Shown: one piece after another, positions 52,271 through 54,600 of the stretch
Position numbering within the stretch: position 1 is the stretch's first letter
Layout: every line of letters starts with the position of its first letter
Assembly (NCBI GenBank): GCA_019244415.1
Contig: JAFASN010000059.1
Coordinates: 1-54,600 of the forward strand
Direction: 5' to 3'
DNA: 54,600 nucleotides
From: Verrucomicrobiota bacterium
Lineage (GTDB): Bacteria > Verrucomicrobiota > Verrucomicrobiia > Chthoniobacterales > UBA10450
Notes under the pieces: model-generated
The model's input: only the letters and a program-made list of their open reading frames with translations
Database searches by the model: none
Told to the model about the DNA's origin: nothing
Program-made: the position numbers and the translations under genes

Positions 52271-54199
52271 CTAAACGATGCCTTCGCGCAGGGACGCGTG
52301 CTTTCCGTCCATCAGCTCCTGCGTCAGATCGTAAGCACGTTTATCGACATTTTCAGCCGTGCCGGCGAAATGATGATCAATGCGCAATTTCGCCGAACGG
52401 CAGGCGTAGTTTGCCAGTGAGAGAACCTCGTCTGCCGGTTCGCCGCTGGCGATTTTGTATTGGGCGAAGGAGCAGGTGGCGCTGATGACGAAGAGCTCGG
52501 TCGCGATGCCGACAAAGCGCGAGAGCAACAGTTGTTCGCGCTCGAGTTTCGGGCCGAAACGCATCATCGCGTGGAAAAGTCCGCGCGCGAGTCTCTTGCT
52601 GGTGCGCGCGCCGTACTCAATGTGCGGCCGCAGATCAGGATGCAATCCCGAGAGGTCACCGGCATGCGCGCGTGCGTACTGCCGGGGATACCAGCGCGAG
52701 TAAAACGAGCCGGACCCGAACATTGCTTTCATGCGCTGCGACATTGGCAACTGCGTGTTGAAGATCGCGCCGCCGACCTTCAAGTGCGGATCGAGTGCTT
52801 CGCGCGCGATGAAAAGCCGCATGATTTCGCTCGACCCTTCGAAGATCATGTTGATGCGGCAATCACGCAGGAATCGCTCCACCGGAATGCCGGCCTCACC
52901 GCGGCCTTCCAGCGACTCCGCCGTTTCGTAACCACGACCGCCGCGTACCTGCATCGCTTCATCGGCGATGCGCCAGGTCGCTTCCGTGCTCCACATTTTG
53001 CACATGGCCGTCTCGATGCGCAGGTCGCCCGCTTTGCGATCGACCATCGCGCTGGTTAAAAACGTGATCGCTTCCATGGCGAACACCTGGCCTGCCATTT
53101 CCGCGATCTTGCCAGCGATGGCGTAGTGTTTGCCGATGGGCACGCCCCACTGCACGCGCTCGGCTGCCCATTTGCGGCAAATATCGGCCAGTCGCTTCGA
53201 CAAGCCGACGCAAGCTGCGGGGATAGTCAGCCGCCCGGTGTTTAATGTCGTCAATGCGACTTTTAATCCCTGCCCTTCTTTCGCGATCAGGTTCTCCCGC
53301 GGCACACGCACGTTCGTGAATCTCACGATGCCGTTATAGAGCGCGCGCAAGCCCATGAAACGGCAGCGGTAGGTGATCTCGAGTCCCGGCGAATCGACAT
53401 CAACAATAAACGCGCTGATCTGCTTGCGTTCTTTGCCGTTGACCATCTTTGACGGCGTGCGCGCCATTACCACCAGCACGCCGGCCTTGATCAAATTTGT
53501 GCACCAAAGTTTTTCGCCGTTGAGGAGGTAATGCGAGCCGTCGTCGCTTAGATCAGCACGGCAACTCATGTTCGCCGGATCTGAGCCGGCGTTCCATTCC
53601 GTTAAAGCGAATGCGGAGATTTCTTTGCGGGCGACGCGTGGCAGGTACTTCGCCTTTTGCCCTTCGGTGCCGAAGAGCAACAGCGGCTGCGGAACGCCGA
53701 TCGATTGATGCGCGGAGACGAGCGCGGTCAGGTTGGCATCCCAGCTGCCAAGCAACATGGCGGCGCGGCCATAGTTCACCTGCGACAAACCGAGGCCGCC
53801 GTACTGCGTCGGGATTTTCACGGCGAACGCCCCCATCGCGAACAGGTCCTCGATATTCTTCTGCGGAATCTCACCGGTGCGATCGATCTCGTCCGCATCA
53901 ACATTGGCGGCGAGGTACTCGCGCAATTGCTTCAGAAACGGCTCGCCTTTAGTACGGTCGTCGTCGCTCTGCGCCGGCCATGGAAAAATGCGATCGAAAT
54001 TGAATTTGCCGATGAACAGATTGCTCGCGAAAGAGCCCCGTTCATCAAGCGGATCGCGCGACGCTTCGGCGAGCTCAAGCGCTTCGCGCTGACCTTTCGA
54101 CATTTTCGATGTGTCGATCAGCGGGACGGCGGATTTTTTCTCCGTAACTCCGGCTTCAGCTTTGACCTGTTCTGGCAGCGCTTCGAGTGGGGTTTTCAT
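52271..54199 (-). CDS. acyl-CoA dehydrogenase (VLCAD/ACAD9-like, long form)
   Basis: 642 residues. The ~100-residue N-terminal extension and ~200-residue C-terminal extension are those of the long, VLCAD-like bacterial enzymes. Core: AVKIPTQYGGLGLSQVNYGR, LTEWNAGSDPANMSCRADLS, GEKLWCTNLIKAGVLVVMAR, GLKVALTTLNTGRLTIPAAC, MQVRGGRGYETAESL, and the catalytic Glu region RDCRINMIFEGSSEIMRLFI. It carries out FAD-dependent alpha,beta-dehydrogenation of fatty acyl-CoA. It is downstream of a FadB/FadJ-type gene in the same direction, 100 bases apart, so the two form a beta-oxidation unit. Confidence 0.92.
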   Translation of the reverse strand: MKTPLEALPEQVKAEAGVTEKKSAVPLIDTSKMSKGQREALELAEASRDPLDERGSFASNLFIGKFNFDRIFPWPAQSDDDRTKGEPFLKQLREYLAANVDADEIDRTGEIPQKNIEDLFAMGAFAVKIPTQYGGLGLSQVNYGRAAMLLGSWDANLTALVSAHQSIGVPQPLLLFGTEGQKAKYLPRVARKEISAFALTEWNAGSDPANMSCRADLSDDGSHYLLNGEKLWCTNLIKAGVLVVMARTPSKMVNGKERKQISAFIVDVDSPGLEITYRCRFMGLRALYNGIVRFTNVRVPRENLIAKEGQGLKVALTTLNTGRLTIPAACVGLSKRLADICRKWAAERVQWGVPIGKHYAIAGKIAEMAGQVFAMEAITFLTSAMVDRKAGDLRIETAMCKMWSTEATWRIADEAMQVRGGRGYETAESLEGRGEAGIPVERFLRDCRINMIFEGSSEIMRLFIAREALDPHLKVGGAIFNTQLPMSQRMKAMFGSGSFYSRWYPRQYARAHAGDLSGLHPDLRPHIEYGARTSKRLARGLFHAMMRFGPKLEREQLLLSRFVGIATELFVISATCSFAQYKIASGEPADEVLSLANYACRSAKLRIDHHFAGTAENVDKRAYDLTQELMDGKHASLREGIV

Positions 54200-54210
54200 A
54201 AATGGGCTTC

Positions 54211-54293
54211 GTCATTGCGAGCGAAGTCGAGCAATCCCGAGATGTCAGTCTCAACATCACGCCGCGGGATCCCTCGGCTTCGCTCGGGATGAC
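54211..54293. repeat. interspersed GTCATCCCGAGC inverted repeat, copy 3
   Basis: GTCATTGCGAGCGAAGTCGA at the left; GGCTTCGCTCGGGATGAC at the right. It lies between the FadB-like and acyl-CoA dehydrogenase genes. Another copy begins at 54574 inside the FadB-like frame. Confidence 0.7.
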
Positions 54294-54298
54294 GGCAT

Positions 54299-54600
54299 TT
54301 ACTCTCCATAGAACTTCGTTCCATCTTCGGCGTACTTCCGCAGCAAATCGCACGGCGCAAATTTCTCCCCCGCAGTACTCGTCAGGCGATCCATTTCCTC
54401 GACAACGTTCTTAATGCCGAAGTTCTCCGCAAACCGCAGTGGGCCGCCGCGGAATGGCGCGAAACCAGTGCCGAGAATCATTCCATAGTCAGCGTCTTCA
54501 GGAGAGTTAACGACCTGCTCCTCCAGGCAGCGCGCGGCTTCATTGACCATGAGGAAGACGAGCCGATGAACAATGTCATCCCGAGCGGAGCGAAGCGAAG
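54299..54600 (-). CDS. 3-hydroxyacyl-CoA dehydrogenase / FadB-FadJ-type C-terminus (partial)
   Basis: About 100 codons to a TAA, open to the window end. HRLVFLMVNEAARCLEEQVV and DADYGMILGTGFAPFRGGPL match the second helical HAD domain at the end of multifunctional beta-oxidation proteins (enoyl-CoA hydratase plus 3-hydroxyacyl-CoA dehydrogenase). The first ATG visible (54550) is internal to the homology, so the true start lies outside. Just upstream, in frame, the sequence of the interspersed GTCATCCCGAGC repeat is translated (SLRSARDDIV), either a coincidence or an insertion into the gene. Confidence 0.8.
   Translation of the reverse strand, partial: SLRSARDDIVHRLVFLMVNEAARCLEEQVVNSPEDADYGMILGTGFAPFRGGPLRFAENFGIKNVVEEMDRLTSTAGEKFAPCDLLRKYAEDGTKFYGE

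Overview
The window looks like chromosome of a GC-rich soil bacterium of the Verrucomicrobiota, Chthoniobacterales-like. This is an inference from two PEP-CTERM proteins and one VPDSG-CTERM-like protein, a duplicated-FtsX orphan permease, dense families of interspersed palindromic repeats and many lineage-typical housekeeping genes. No rRNA or phylogenetic marker is present to prove it.

Layout. 1-8.1 kb: exosortase-type secreted proteins, one a roughly 1,000-residue glycine-rich repeat protein split by a frameshift; a decayed DNA methyltransferase interrupted by a REP-associated transposase unit; and an array of seven ~41-bp degenerate repeats. 8.1-13.3 kb: ordinary metabolism (YwaF-like membrane protein, SDR, rph, gmd, fused 3-oxoacid CoA-transferase). 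13.8-20.5 kb: a 6.6-kb element integrated in tRNA-Phe, with a 45-bp direct repeat at its ends, integrase, RepA-like ATPase and both terminase subunits but no capsid genes. 20.5-27.7 kb: FtsX-type permease, KirBac channel, FabG-like SDR, HAD phosphatase, cupin, thiolase.

28-47 kb is the accessory core. A translationally coupled operon (KamA-family radical SAM aminomutase, CoA-transferase A and B, class III aminotransferase) plus a convergent thiolase could take an alpha-amino acid through a beta-amino acid, beta-keto acid and beta-ketoacyl-CoA to acetyl-CoA, as in beta-lysine catabolism and the Bacillus yod-kamA operon. It has been opened twice. A 3.3-kb island (NotI-like endonuclease, HExxH protein, D12 adenine methylase, small Cys protein) lies between ctfA and ctfB, flanked by a 14-bp direct repeat of the ctfB start. 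A second, ~10-kb region lies between the aminotransferase and the thiolase. It holds Vsr, a cytosine-C5 methylase, two AAA ATPases, a HerA-type ATPase, a PLD-fold protein, three unknowns, a toxin-antitoxin pair and a HEPN-like gene. Extra partial copies of the thiolase 3' end (two) and of an aminotransferase 3' end (one) mark old insertion borders, so the gene ends look like a recurrent defence-island hotspot.

47-54.6 kb: a VOC/DUF1338-like protein, an ALDH7-type aldehyde dehydrogenase and a lysine 6-aminotransferase, which fit lysine to 2-aminoadipate breakdown, followed by an acyl-CoA dehydrogenase and the 3' end of a FadB/FadJ-type gene that runs off the window. The most interesting objects are the eight-gene ATPase/HerA/PLD/methylase operon, the gene-3'-end insertion scars and the capsid-less terminase element.
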